Positions 11,405-23,023 are shown, counted from the stretch's first letter. The stretch: DNA of 64,000 nt from Schistocephalus solidus (GCA_017591395.1 WEDG01004974.1:1-64000); one strand, 5' to 3'. The notes: generated from the letters alone by a model not told the origin. Made by a program: numbers and translations.

Positions 11405-13840
11405 AAGCGGTGATTGGCTGTGTCTATAATCCTCCGTGTTATTCTGGCAATCAAAGCGAGCACTGTGAACTATTTGAAAAAGTTGCAGAGACTCAATTTG
11501 ATGTCGAAATACTCGTAGGCTATTTTAATCTGCCAGACATTGACTGGCAGGAAAATTCATCTATGCAAAAACTTAAGAAATCGGTCGATGTTTTTAACTT
11601 TTCAAACTTCTCCTAGTTGGGTAGTTCAGTGACTATAAGTGACAGCATTTCAAATTTAATTTCTTCTAATTATTTCCACCTTTATGAATTTCCATAGTGG
11701 TCTATTCACAAGTGATCACGTACTAATTTGCCGTTGTTTCCCAATCTCCATTTCTACAAAACCTTAGGTAAAATGCAATAAACTAGACTTTGCTAACACA
11801 AACCATAAATTAAAAAAATAATTTCGTAAGAACTCTAGATTGGCATAGCATAAGTTCAATCAACGATCTAAACTTTTTCCATGAGCAGATCCTTACAGAA
11901 AAAATCCAGGCTTCTATCCCTCATAAGATTTTTAATTCCAATGCAGCCTCTTTAACTGTTCCACATTTTCTTCAAAACAGACTTAAAAATTACGTAAGTA
12001 ACTTAATGATCCGTCTAAATGCTCTTTGTTAGTTCACTTAAGGATTGCAGAAATATTTAAATTAGCATTAAAAAAATGGATCGCGAGAGATATGCATGGG
12101 GCGTCTCAGGCACTAAGTGATACCAATTCATCCAAATCTGTTGCTCAATTCTTCCATGTGCGGTTATCGGCTAAGCGTCTGAATGTTATTCCACCTTTAC
12201 TTGACTGTTACAAAAATTTCGTTACAGAGGATTCGGGCAAAGCAGAATTGTTAAATTCATTTTTTGCCAACCAATTTACCATTGAAACTAGCCTCACTCT
12301 CTCAAGTCCTTTGCTTCCAAATTAAAATTCACATCTTACAACCATTTGTTTCTGGCTTCAAGTATTCAAAAAGAAATATGTTACCTAAAAATCACACTCG
12401 GTTGGAACTGATAACATCCCAAGCTCACTTATTAAACAGTTAAGAGATATTCTACCTTTACTAAGCAAATTATTCTCAGTATTTCTCGACAACGGTTTCT
12501 TCCCCGATTTTTGGAAAACTTCTATTATAAAACCAGTTTTTACATCTGCTTCCCGCTCGGACATTCATAACTATCGCGGTTTTCATAAAACGCCCTCTCT
12601 TGCTAAACTCTTCGAAAAACTAATTGCAAAGCAAATTACGGATTTTTGCATATGTTGTCAAATTCTCAACTCCTCCCAACATGGCTTTTTACCGGACCGC
12701 TCTTGTGAAACCTGCCACATGTCTTTTCTAAATCAACTAACCTCTCTTCGTAGCTATATATTTTGGTCTAAGTAAAGCATTCGATAAAGTGCCTCATAGA
12801 TGACTTCTAGCTAAACTAGAGGCTAAAGTGTATCGTAGCCCCCTTACTGACTTTATTAGATCATACCTATCTGATCGAAAACAAAACGTTTTAAGGGGTC
12901 CTCATACTCAAGTGCTACCCCAATTGTGAGTGGTGTCCTTCAATGTACCGTATTAGGACCTGTTTGTTCTTACTTTACATAAATGATATTTCATCTTTAT
13001 ATAAACATTCCCAATTTTATATTTATGCTGATGACCTAAAATGCGTTTATTCCTTCTCTTACTCTACGGTCGAATAATGCGTAGAACAAATTGATTCAGA
13101 CTTAGAAGATCTTTCGGCGTGGAGTCTTTTGACTGAATGTTCCTCCATCAAGGACTTGGGCTTAAGCTACACCAATAAATTATATCTTTCACCTCATGCC
13201 GATAGAATTACGGCCAAAGCTGCTCAGATATGCAGCTTTATTTCTTATTATTTCTACCTTCCTGAAATTACATTACGACATTATCGCATGTGTGTACTTC
13301 CCATTCTTGAGTTTTGTTTTCTTTGGAATACTTGCCTTTTGAAATTAGGTCGTTAACTAGTCCATCTGCATTTAAGCAAAGACTGTATATTTATCATAAC
13401 ACTGATTCTATTAACCTTTTATTTTCTCATCTTTCCCAGCAGATTTCTCTATGACTCAGAGAAAGGACCTTTGGGAATTAAAGTGGCCCTCTGGAAACTA
13501 TTTTTCTAAACCTCGATTCTCCCATGAACCATGATGTCTCCTTATATCACAAGTCAATTAGAAGAGTTACCGCTACTGCAGTAATTGCCTACTCTACCAC
13601 CTTACCTTATTTTCTTAAGCAGTTTTTTTCCTCCTACCCTCTATTCGAAAATGAAGGCTTATGGAAATCTGCCTCCATTTTCAAGGTAAAGGTGTTTTTC
13701 ACTGCCTTTTTTCTAGTCCACTATTCATTTCAAAACTTCACTAACTGTTGACCTAACAGGAAAAGATCTGCCTACATTATTACCTACTAGTTCACTTATT
13801 CTGCACACATTGACATACTTTTCATTTGTTTCTGGCGCTA
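11405..13840 (+). mobile_element. LINE family B1, most complete plus-strand copy
   Basis: The element reads, in several broken frames, as an endonuclease part (near 11,510-11,550, FNLPDIDW, the Mg-binding motif region of AP-type endonucleases). A linker ORF follows at 12,026-12,325. The RT comes next at about 12,400-13,120 (SRSDIHNYRGF and LAKLFEKLIAKQI, then a QHGFLPDRSCETCHMSFL block). A C-terminal part follows up to about 13,750. The 3' end near 13,800 (ttctgcacacattgacat) matches the other B1 ends. Stops and frameshifts occur in every domain. The 5' end and any ORF1 are missing. Confidence 0.75.
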
Positions 13841-13854
13841 ACACCCTAATAGCA

Positions 13855-13985
13855 TGTCTATATTAGTCGTATATCACCCTGATATCGACAAGTCGAGATA
13901 CGTATATCGACTCTATATCGATTTTGAATCTATTGTCGATATATGGCTAATATCGACATGTCGACATTTGTCGAAATAGGCGAAA
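13855..13985. repeat. TCGA-rich imperfect palindromic tract
   Basis: A 130-bp tract made of repeated tatcga/tcgata and gtcgac/tcgaca words: gatatcgacaagtcgag, tatatcgactc, tgtcgatatatgg, atatcgacatgtcgaca. The words read the same on both strands, so the tract can fold on itself or represent decayed short tandem repeats. It lies just after a B1 LINE 3' end. Confidence 0.6.
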
Positions 13986-14194
13986 GGGCTTCGTATAATT
14001 TCTGAACAACGCCCCATCGAAAACGAATTTATACGTCTCGCCCAATCCAATTACTTTACTGTGCCTGCCCTTTACGTAACCATAATTTCCCATCCTATGT
14101 ATCTCGCGTATACGCCACTATAGTCGCATTTAATCATTCCCCACGTTTTTTAAAGAAAATGTAAACACATATCCGATGGGAATTTATAAAAATG

Positions 14195-14200
14195 TTTATT
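14195..14200 (-). promoter_or_regulatory. polyadenylation signal AATAAA of the DUF4806 gene
   Basis: The minus strand reads AATAAA about 85 nt past the stop codon of the DUF4806 gene. Spacing fits a 3' end signal, though the sequence is AT-rich and chance occurrence is possible. Confidence 0.45.
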
Positions 14201-14284
14201 GTGAAACGTGAAAAATAATATTTGTACAAAAATATTTAATAGTCCTCTGAATATGTATAATATTGTTTTCTGGGATGTGTTCAA

Positions 14285-14710
14285 TCATGGGGATGGTGGG
14301 TTTTCGACAACAGGTGGGATAGGAGTGGAGTTGGCGATTTCAGGGTTGCTGTCTAAAAATAGATAGTGTGGTTATAAGAAAGTAAATCAACTAACCATCA
14401 AAGGCGAATTCGACTGCGTGCCTTTGTGCCCTCTTGCTGGCGGAGTCGAGGGACCTTTTGAGGCGCCTTATAAATGCGGCCTCCAATTCATATAGGTAAA
14501 GGCGGCCGCCGCCATTCCACTTAACGTAGATGTCTACATAGATCAAGATTTAAAAGAGATTTTATATCCCACCTGTAATAAGCTCATACACTTTCGATCC
14601 GCATAAGCTTTCTTTTCCTTTTCGACCATGGAAATTTAGCTCCAAGGCATTTGCATCATTGAAAATCGAATAAAATATTCGTTTGACGAAGTCGTCTGAA
14701 TTTCTGCCAC
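14285..14710 (-). CDS. DUF4806-domain gene of a DNA transposon, 3' exons
   Basis: Three minus-strand exons join in one frame without a stop. 14,573-14,710 carries VKRIFYSIFNDANALEL and FHGRKGKESL, ending YELIT. 14,396-14,533 carries YLYELEAAFIRRLKRSL. 14,285-14,352 ends VVENPPSP then stop. Donors and acceptors are consensus (gt..ag) and the codon phase agrees at both junctions. The first exon matches my memory of the DUF4806 pattern (an R-rich helix, then a [WF]xGRKGKxxF-like block). DUF4806 proteins are of unknown biochemical role and often accompany transposable elements. A plus-strand relative at 35.93-36.66 kb has the same two intron positions. The upstream exons are cut off by a LINE inserted just 5' of the first exon. 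The frame is intact, so this copy decayed late or was recently active. Confidence 0.7.
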
Positions 14711-14712
14711 CT

Positions 14713-17700
14713 ATTTTCAGTTCAGTTCAGTTTATTTGAGGAAAATAGGCTTACGCCTTTGAAATCCCTATTTATTACATAAAAGTAGCAAGAATAAGAA
14801 GCAAATTAAAGAAGTAACAGTCAAGTGAATGCAGGCAGGTTTACGTGGTACACTGATATTGTTAAGGTTAAGTAGTCACATAGTCTTCGTGGTACTGTAA
14901 CATATGTATGTCAAGCCGATGTTTGAATGTATACACAGACTGGGACATAACAATGGCCTCAGGTAGGTTATTCCACGGTTCCACGACACGGTTGGTAAAA
15001 AATACTTCCTCACATCCAATCTTACTTGGGGCACACTTAGTTTGAATGGATGACCTCGGAGATTTTTCGTAGTGGCAAGTTGGAAAATTCATCACATAGG
15101 AGGGCGCAATCCATGCCACGCACGATACGGAAGGTTTGTATCAAGTCTCCGCGCAACTGCCTATAACTCAGAGGATAGAGCTTTAGGTTATTTAGACGAA
15201 TCTCATATGGCAGTTCAGCTTGACCTCTTACTAATTTTATGGCTAGCCGCTGCACCCTTTCGAGCATGTTGTAGTCCTGTTGGGTCCACGGTCGCCAGGC
15301 TTGGATCGCATATTCAAGATGTGGCCTTACAAACGTACCAAAGACTTTAGAAAAGCAGTCTTCATCGAAAACTTTAAATGCCCGCTTGATAGCGTACAGT
15401 ATTGAATTGGCGGATTTAGCTGCCTTGGAACATTGCGTAGAAGGCTTCAGGTTTTCTTTCATCCAAACTCCAAGATCCTTCTGTGTGTGCTTCTCGGAGT
15501 GGCAAACCGTTCAAATAGTAGGGTCGCATATCAGTGACCTGATTTCGATTTCCCAGACGTAGCAGGGTGCATTTGTTAGAGTTGAAGGACAAGAGCCATT
15601 TGCGGGACCACTCGTCCAATCAACAAAGATTTTCTTGGAAATTGTCTGCATCAGCAGCATTGTTGATAACTTTCCAGATTTTTATATCGTCCGCAAACAC
15701 AGCAAAGTTACAGTCCAATTCCTGTACACAATCATTAATGAACAAGAGAAATAGGATCGGTCCGAGCACTGAACCTTGTGGGACTCCACTCTTGATGACT
15801 GTGCGCTTTGATCGCGATCCGCCTACGCAGACCACTGGGAACGACCGACGAGAAAAATTCTTGATCCACGTAAGAAGTTTGCCACCAATGCCGAACATTC
15901 TCAACTTGTGAAGGAGACGCTGGTATGGAACACTATCGAAGGCCTTCTGGAAATCAATGTAGGCCACATGCACAGTGTCTTTTGCATCGAGTGCTTTTTG
16001 TCCAGCTTTGCATCGTATAAAGTAAGTTCGTAACACACGATCTTCCCCTACGAAAAGCCGTATTGTGCAGTCGATAAGAGGTTACGGGTTTCTAAATAAA
16101 TCATCAATTCCTTTTTTACAACCTTCTCCATAACCTTGCAACAGATTGAGGTCAGGCTGACAGGCCTGTAATTTGTAGCAAATGCACGACTACCACTTTT
16201 GTGAAGCGGTGCGATATGGGCTGTTTTCCAGTCGGTATGAAGAATTCCCGTATCGAACGATTTCTGGCACAGCAACGATAGCGATTTCGCCAGCTCTCGA
16301 GCAAGTTCAAGGAGTAGCTTTGCTGGAATCTCGTCGGGGCCAGGGGATTTGCATGCCTTCAGACTTTTTAAATCTTCAAAGACCGCCTGTTCTTGAAAGA
16401 ACATATCCTGAATAAGTTGCACTCCTGTAGTCTCGTAACTTGATGGAATAAAAACAGCTTCTCTAGTGAAAACCGACTGATAGAACTAGGAAAAGTGTTC
16501 AGCTTTGTTTTTCTGATATCTCGAAACCGTCATCGTTTTCTCATAACAGGAATCGGGTTCCTGTTACGTGTGGTTTTTTTCTTACATAGCTGTAGAGTAA
16601 TTTGGGGATTGTGAACTGCTCTCTGAGCAAATCCCTCTCGTAATCCCGTCGGCTTTTGGAAGATCAAGCTTTTAACCTTGTTCCTTTGAGTTTTGTATGC
16701 TTGCAAGGCTAAATTTTCATTGGATCGGCAAAATTTCTTCCGAAGCCTTCCTTTCCTGTTAATCTCTTTTGTAGATCCCTTTGTTAACCACTGTGGTCTG
16801 TTTGATATCCTAAATTGTGATGGCGGACAATGGCATTTTTATTTGATTCAAAAATACTCCTTAAATCAATTCCAGTCCTCAGTGACATTCCCGGAGAAGA
16901 GAAGATCCCCAGTCTATTCGTGATGCCTCAGCTCTCATCTTGCAAAATTCTCCTCGCCATAGATTGGGCCTGGTTTCATTTATTGCAGATGGCACAGAAT
17001 ATAAACCATGCTCCCATGAAAGTACTGCATGATCACTTCGACCAAGTGGAGGTAGGCAGTGTACCTCGTCTATACTGTCAGGATCTTTAGTGAAGACGAG
17101 ATCTAAAACAACTAGCCTGTTGTCCTCCACGCGCTCTCGTTGGAACAAATACATGTTGGGTGAAAAAGAGCTTCAAGTGTTGTCTTTAGCAGACGATGAT
17201 CGAAGGAAAACTTTGAGCTCTTGTGCCTGCAGATCGTTCCATCGAATGCTGGGTGCATTGAAGTCACCCATGAGAACAACATCAGGTCGACTGCTAATCT
17301 CCTTTATGTTCTCAAACAAACAAGTATCAGCGTCAGTGTCTGCCCCCGGTGGTTGGTAGAGAGTCATGACTTCAAGGGACTGCGATTCCCGCGTCTTTAT
17401 TTTCAACCAAATAGCCTCAATACCATTGCTAATCTTTCTCCGTCATTTCACACACTGTGAAATTGCTTTTTAACATACATCGCAACTCCTCCACCCCTGG
17501 CGTTGGGTGCGGTCTCTCCTGAACTGCTGGTACCCGCATAAGGCTACTTCGCAATCACTGATGTTCTGTGACAGCCATGTTTCTGTGATTGCTATAATAT
17601 CGGGAGACAGAACGGCTACCTGAATTCTCAGTTCATCGAGTTTCGAAAACAGACTTTGGGCGTTGGTTTACAGAAATTTCAGTGTGCAGCAGTCAGCAGA

Positions 17701-17860
17701 GCCAAATTCCGTTTGTCTCGAGTTTGCCAATGCTAATTTGCCGATGCCATCATGAGCATGGGCTGGTTCCAAAGCAATGTTGCGTTTCTCTGTATCACGC
17801 GTTCCCTGTAAATCACCAGATTGCTCTCTCCAGCTGCAAGTCTCCTCTTCATTTCTATCC
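14713..17860 (-). mobile_element. CR1-like LINE family A, near complete ORF2
   Basis: Minus-strand ORF2, broken by frameshifts, with all domains in order. The endonuclease spans about 17,860-16,880 (ITETWLSQNISD, VVLMGDFNAPSIRW, RSDHAVLSW). The RT spans about 16,450-15,600 (ACKSPGPDEIPAKLL, NYRPVSLTSICCKVMEK, AYIDFQKAFDSVP, GVPQGSVLGPILF and the active-site FADDIKIW). The CR1 tail runs down to 14,870 (LEYAIQAWRPW, LERVQRLAIKLV, VEPWNNLPEAIV). The 3' end at about 14,713 reads in plus sense ttcagttcagttcagttta. RT frames at 16,048-16,422 and 15,620-16,036 are still open. The 5' end is near 17,860, where similarity to the A fragment at 36.99 kb stops. It sits inside the two-gene transposon, directly 5' of its DUF4806 exon. 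Confidence 0.85.
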
Positions 17861-17869
17861 TAGGCATAG

Positions 17870-18430
17870 TAAGTAGGACTCCTAAGTCAAAATGTAAGTA
17901 AATGACGGTTACTAACAAGTCCTTTGCGGAATGATGGTTCCAGCAGCTGGGCATTAAGTTGTTTGAAGGCAGCGCGGCAAGCAATAAGCTGTTACAGGAT
18001 TAGCCGGCATATGGAAGCCCTGCTCAATCGGATCTGTTCTTGACTGGACTTGGATCAGCTCGTGTGTTCGTTGCCGGGACATTAAGCGGTGAAGCATGCC
18101 CATAATCCACAGCTGCCGCTAAGCTTATATGTTTAATTTTCGATTTAGCGTTGAGAGGGAGTCCGTTGGTGTTGAATACTGTGAGGAGCCTATGGCAATA
18201 AAATTTCATATTAAATTTATGTCTTACCTGGGCGTTCTGGACAACTGCCTGTAAACAAAGTTTCATTTGAGGACTCCGCTGCGGAATTTGTTTCCGCTTC
18301 CTATTCCAAATTATATGTAGAATAGGCAACCTACCGGTGATATGGGCGGTGTTTCGTCCCATTAGTACTCTAAGTCCTCCTGCTTGCTCCGACGAGGCCT
18401 CTTGGGGTGTCGTTGGTAGCTCATGCAAAA
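17870..18430 (-). other. probable upstream part of the DUF4806 transposon gene
   Basis: This interval lies between the 5' end of the inserted LINE and the inverted repeat behind the transposase-like gene, so by position it should belong to the same transposon. On the minus strand it offers plausible splice signals (ttgtttacag before an exon-like AVVQNAQ, then gtaagaca; another attgccatag acceptor). A frame of 134 codons at 18,024-18,428 has no recognised domain. Assignment rests on position only. Confidence 0.3.
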
Positions 18431-18432
18431 AT

Positions 18433-18542
18433 CTACAACCGCACAGTAAGGTAGAAGTTATGGGGTGTTAATCCTTAAGCTATTGCCACTTCATCCCTTA
18501 ATTGCACGTGAACCTCTACCTACGTGGGCTGTGCGGTTGTAG
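18433..18542. repeat. 110-bp segment bounded by 14-bp inverted repeats
   Basis: ctacaaccgcacag at 18,433-18,446 is the exact reverse complement of ctgtgcggttgtag at 18,529-18,542. The segment begins three bases beyond the stop codon of the minus-strand transposase-like gene. The 12-mer gctgtgcggttg found here (18,528-18,539) recurs at 36,833-36,844, just past the second copy of the transposon. It may be a subterminal structure of that transposon, or a very small MITE-like insertion. Confidence 0.6.
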
Positions 18543-18545
18543 GGT

Positions 18546-19136
18546 TCACGCGCAATGTTCCCCTAGGGAAGGGTGTGCAAATGGCTGATGTTTCAAATTT
18601 CTAAAGTTGCCTTTACGCCACGGGTCGATTAATTCTATTAACACATAGAAACTATCAAAAGGGAAGCAAGCATACTTACGAATATTATCCGGTAAATCCG
18701 TACAAAGGAGATAAGTGCCCATAGTGGCCTTATATACGTGCATTTCAGATGAGCTAATAGGGTAGTCTAAGTAATCATAAATATCTGTGAACTCTACGTA
18801 TACTATGCGAATAACTCCCTCCTTAGTTACAAGGACATTTTTAACACATTCTATCTTTTTACCGACAGCAATGCATCCGTTGGCTAGTGAATTATCTACT
18901 CGAACCTGAGAAGTTTGGATGCATTTATACTGATCACACGGCTCGCAATTCCGCGGTACTGGACCCCTATGCTGCTGGTGAAGAAGCCTAGGTCGACGTG
19001 TACCATTTACATCAAACATATTAACATCCATCTCACTCAACCTTCTAGCAACTTGCTGTAGAGGTTGCGCTGGCTTACGAATCATTTTCCTCAATTTACC
19101 TAGGTAGCTTTCAAAAAGGAAAGGACGAGAAGGAAT
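18546..19136 (-). CDS. transposase-like protein of a DUF4806-linked transposon, C-terminal exon
   Basis: A minus-strand exon open over 197 codons, longer than any other non-LINE frame in the left half. An acceptor (cctctag) sits at 19,137-19,138. It begins with FESYLGKLRKMIRKPAQPL and continues QQVARRLSE, the block I know from uncharacterised transposon proteins of cnidarians and insects that start with a DGLPLF-type domain. A Cys-rich stretch follows (CEPCDQYKC), then CIAVGKKIECVKNVLVTKEG, then a C-terminal block YPISSSEMHVYKA with ACFPFDSFYVLIELIDPW. The N-terminal domain of such a protein is found in the other copy at 34.7-35.5 kb. The reaction is not known to me. Transposase is inferred from its occurrence in mobile elements. 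Confidence 0.6.
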   Translation of the reverse strand: MPSRPFLFESYLGKLRKMIRKPAQPLQQVARRLSEMDVNMFDVNGTRRPRLLHQQHRGPVPRNCEPCDQYKCIQTSQVRVDNSLANGCIAVGKKIECVKNVLVTKEGVIRIVYVEFTDIYDYLDYPISSSEMHVYKATMGTYLLCTDLPDNIRKYACFPFDSFYVLIELIDPWRKGNFRNLKHQPFAHPSLGEHCA

Positions 19137-19639
19137 CTAGAGGTCCGTGACGCTGAACATCGTCGGCAATGTGCAGTATGCTGTGCACATTGTACACCAT
19201 CTGCTCCTTACCGTATAATACTTGGAATTTCTGTACAAAAAGTCTTAGCAATTGTTAAGCAAAACCAATGTTACGTACGCAAGATATCGATTCTAAATTC
19301 TAAAAGGGCAGAATGACATTGTGAGATAAAACGGAAGAACGGAGGAAGAAACTTGAGAAACAGATCTGGAAGTATTATCATTGCTAATTGCTAGATACTC
19401 CCTACGCCTTTCTTGCGCGATCTTCATTTTTGAAGCTTCTTGAAATATTTGTGTCATCCTTCAGTGGACCGATAACGAACAAATGGACGGATCCTTAAGC
19501 CAGTTGCGTTATTTTTTAAAGTCAATTTTGAAGAAAGTGTGGAACCGTTGAAGAAGCAGCATTTAATATAAAGGTATTTTGTGGAATGAAATTAGGGAGG
19601 CCTTTTGTTAGGACTTGCTATGTATTGTGGAAAACAATT

Positions 19640-20435
19640 GGCTCGTTATTTGAAAAAAAGCTTGGCCAATCCAGAGTGCTTTAAAAATTATTAAATAATT
19701 CTTAGTTTACATGAGCAAAGTAGAAATAGGTACGTTGGATTTCTGGCTTTACAGAGAAGGAGACTGGAAAAAAAATATTAAGTAAGGCGTGATCACTTTA
19801 AAAAGGTTTTAAATGAAATTCATAAGCAAAGGATGGATCAAAACTATATAACAAAGCTTAATTTCTATATTTTCTAGTCACTTAGCTGACTAAATGAGAC
19901 ATGTTTGCAAAATAAATCGTGTTCATCAAGTTCTAAAATTTTGGCGATGTATTTGCATGCCAGTCAATATCTGGCAAATTTAAATCTCCTTAGTTGATCA
20001 TGGCATCAAACGGAGCTTCTGTAACTTTTTCCAAAGAGTTCACAGAGCAGGCTTTTATTACCGGAATAACAAGGAAGATAATAGACACAGACACTTATGG
20101 CTAATTTTTGTGCGGGAGGACGACTAAAACGAAGCATGGTTCTCCGGAAAACGAAGAAATGCTAAGATCGTAAGGGTAATGTACAAGAGACGATTTAACG
20201 TAAAGAAGACAACCACAGCCACGTTTTTCAACATGACCATGTTGATAAAAACTAAAATTATCAAAAGCGAACTTTGAGTCTGAAATCAGAGCATGAGCCC
20301 AAGGTTCTGTGATGCACATAATATCCGAGTCAAAATAAAAAGCTACTGTTCTTAGCTCAGTCATATTTTTCACGAATGAGCGCGCGTTGAGTGAAACAAT
20401 ACTGAGCTTATTTGTGGAACGCGGGATACGCTCAT
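19640..20435 (-). mobile_element. LINE family B1/B2 type endonuclease fragment
   Basis: Minus-strand frame 20,101-20,373 reads as the start of an AP-type endonuclease: SDIMCITEPWAH (the ETW-like catalytic Glu region), then GCGCLLYVKSSLVHYPYDL. Further along the minus strand, near 19,960-19,990, DFNLPDIDW-like sequence follows across a frameshift, as in the B1 copy at 11.5 kb. RT is absent, so this is a 3'-deleted fragment. The left limit is uncertain. Confidence 0.65.
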
Positions 20436-20439
20436 TGGT

Positions 20440-21145
20440 GTTTATATAAAATGACGACTCGTTGGTGAAGAAGGTGCGGCTGAAGGTAAAATTGCTGTGG
20501 TCTACAATTAGATAAGCTGTTACTGTTAACTAAGTTAGGATTATTTTAAAGAAACATATTTGGGTATATGGTGAATGAAGTTTGTGGGTCTTAAGGGAGA
20601 CAAAAAGTTGTTGGTAGTATGGAAAATCATTCGCGTGAGTTAGGACCGACATGTTGATGGTTCGAAACGATCCTCTCCCACCAAACGGGCAAAGCGTTTA
20701 ATAAGTTTGTTGGATGTCAATTACGAGTAGAAAGCTTTGAAAACATGCTTAAAGCTTCTGAAGAACGTTTTGAAAATGCAAAAAGGTATGTAGGGGCTGA
20801 AGATGAAGCTACGAAAGTTGAAAAACGTTTTCAAATTTTAGCCGAAAAGAAGCAGTCAGTAGCGATGGAACATGAGAAGGACAAACGCACATAGCCATAC
20901 AAAGCTTCCTCAGCCATAACATTCAATGAGAAAGATGACACTGCGTCTTTAGGGCTTGAGGTAAACTGTAAAATAGTTCATTGTAAGGTAAATGGGCGAT
21001 CGCAGGGATCTCAGAAAACGAAGAAAGGTCTCAGGCTATCTCAAAATGACAGCTTAAGTCACAGCCTCTGTACAAGTTAGCCAAGCCTAAGCATATGCCC
21101 AAAAATACACCCCACTGTCGAAGTCACAACCGAAAAAGAGGCGTT
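20440..21145 (+). other. spacer with a short coiled-coil-like reading frame
   Basis: Plus-strand 20,678-20,893 is open and rich in Glu, Lys and Ala (MLKASEERFENAKRYVGAED), as in a coiled coil, then meets a stop. It has no convincing start codon or splice context. It could be ORF1 of a LINE or an old exon. The rest of the interval holds nothing I recognise. Confidence 0.3.
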
Positions 21146-21147
21146 CA

Positions 21148-21184
21148 GCTCAGTTCAGTTTATTTTAGGAAAATAGGCTAACAC
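21148..21184 (-). mobile_element. family A LINE 3'-end scrap
   Basis: agctcagttcagtttatttt then aggaaaataggcta matches the minus-strand 3' terminus of the family A LINE at 14,713-14,755. Only the terminal ~35 bases are present, abutting the 3' end of the B2 copy. Confidence 0.6.
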
Positions 21185-23023
21185 ATTTACTCTGGGTGGA
21201 TTATTCAAGATTTCTATAGCATTTTACTGGAAATAAACTGTCGGTATCTAATGGTGCGTGCAGAGGAAGAAATAAAAATACGTCCCGATGCCTGGTGCGC
21301 CGAGAGTGGGGGGAGCTGCCTCAGAGTAGTAAGGGGTTTTAACGTTCAACGGTTTAAAAGTTTAAACAGTACAATGGTCCCTTATGAAATCTGCGAAGCC
21401 AAAACGCGTCAAGATTAGTCAGCTCACATCGTTTTTGGTAGTACAGGTTTCGGTGTTCTGAAGAGAAAACTCTTTGAGTAAAGAAAGGCTGGACTAATTC
21501 TATCTTCTTCCGTTCACTAGCGTTCAGAACGTTTAAAAGAAATGAGCAGTATTCCAGACTATGTCTCACATACATTTTGTAAAGGCTTGTTCGTGCATTG
21601 ACGGTGTAAAAATTTCTGAGAATAAACCCAATAGTTCAGCGTGCTTTCGAGTAAAATCTCAGGGTGAATCGCTCTTGACAGATTAAGAATACAAGAATAT
21701 GATATGCCCATATCCTTTATAATTCCGGGCACCTTAAGGTCGTGACCATCTATGCTTAGGTGGGGCTGATGGTTGTCACCAATAACCATAACGTAGCACT
21801 TGTGCGAAGAAAGGGAAAGGTGCTGTAAACAACATAATTGAGCGAAGGCCTATAGCTCATTTTTAAAGAGCTCAAGCACGATGTTGCGATCGGCCAGTTT
21901 ATATCGATAGACAAATTTAAAATCGTCAGCGTACATAAACGGCCTAACATACTGAACACAATCTGGAACGTCATTGACAAAGAGGCAAAATAGAAGCGGA
22001 CCGAGTACGCTACCCTGAATAACTCCACGCATCACATGTGTGGGGTTGAAGATAACATCGGAAATTTTAACTTGTTGTGTGTAAGCATCTAAACAGGAGA
22101 ATATTAAGATCAAAAGCTTTTTACCTATGCCGTAGGAGCCAAGTTTCAGCGGGAGGAGATCATGGTCAACATGATCAAAAGCCTTCGTGAAATTAAAATA
22201 AATGTTGTAAAGTGCAAAACCGCTGTCTCCAGATTGAAGCACATAATCAAAGAGAGCGAGAGCTGGCAGGTTTCACAAGATCTTTTTTATGAAAATATGC
22301 TGAGCAGCATAAAGTAGGTTAATTTCTGTTAGATGACGTATCATCTTGTCTTTCACTACGGGCTTTAATATCTCTGAGGCTGTGAGAAGTGTATTTATTG
22401 GCCTAAAGTCGTCAAGTAACGTAGATCAGCCGTGCTTATGTATAGGCAGAATATGTGATTCTCTCCATAAAATAGGGAAGCTTTAGCTTTCAAGAGAAAG
22501 ACAAAATATATTGACAGTAGGGACGGAAATATAGCATTTGCATCAGCCTTGAGAACGCTGTACGGGACACCATCTTTTCCAGGACTGTAAGATTGCTCTA
22601 AATGCCAAATGACTACGGCCAAGTCTCAAAGGGTAAAAGTTATGGTTTCGAGGAGGGTACTGGTCCAAACCTGGATGTCGGGAAAGGGTGTGACAGATTT
22701 CTCACTAAAAATTCTTGAAAAGAAAGCATAAAAGCTATCTGCCTTCAACTTAGCATCAGTTCTAGGGTTTTCTAAGGCGCCTCGAAGTATGGGGTGCCGC
22801 GTTTTTCTCTACGATTTAACTGTGCGTGAAAAAAGTTTAGCAAAATTTAATGAAGGGTTTTTGGCAAATTTGACATCATCAGCTAGAAGTGTTTGTTCAG
22901 ACAGCTTCTTAGCCTGTTCAAAGATAAATTGGATCAAGGTTAGGACGGAAGAGTTGTTTTTTTTAGAAGAAAATGACGTGAGAGTCTACGCAGTATACGG
23001 TGGAAAGATAAAGGGAGGTAATT
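21185..23023 (-). mobile_element. LINE family B2 copy, RT to 3' end
   Basis: Minus-strand RT. YSPGKDGVPYSVLKADAN lies at about 22,560. NFTKAFDHVDHDLLPLKLGS lies at 22,190. VIQGSVLGPLLFCLFVNDVP precedes the catalytic MYADDFKFVYRYK near 21,920. Then come DNHQPHLSIDGHDLK (about 21,760) and SLEYCSFLLNVLNASERKK (about 21,540), down to the 3' end. The frame at 21,850-22,242 is open for 130 codons. The copy is truncated upstream near 23,023, within the linker before the RT, where a B1 3' end begins. Confidence 0.8.

Noticed and set aside
18024..18428. 134-codon minus-strand frame as an independent gene
   Set aside because: It includes apparent splice sites and sits inside the transposon interval. 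No domain was recognised.
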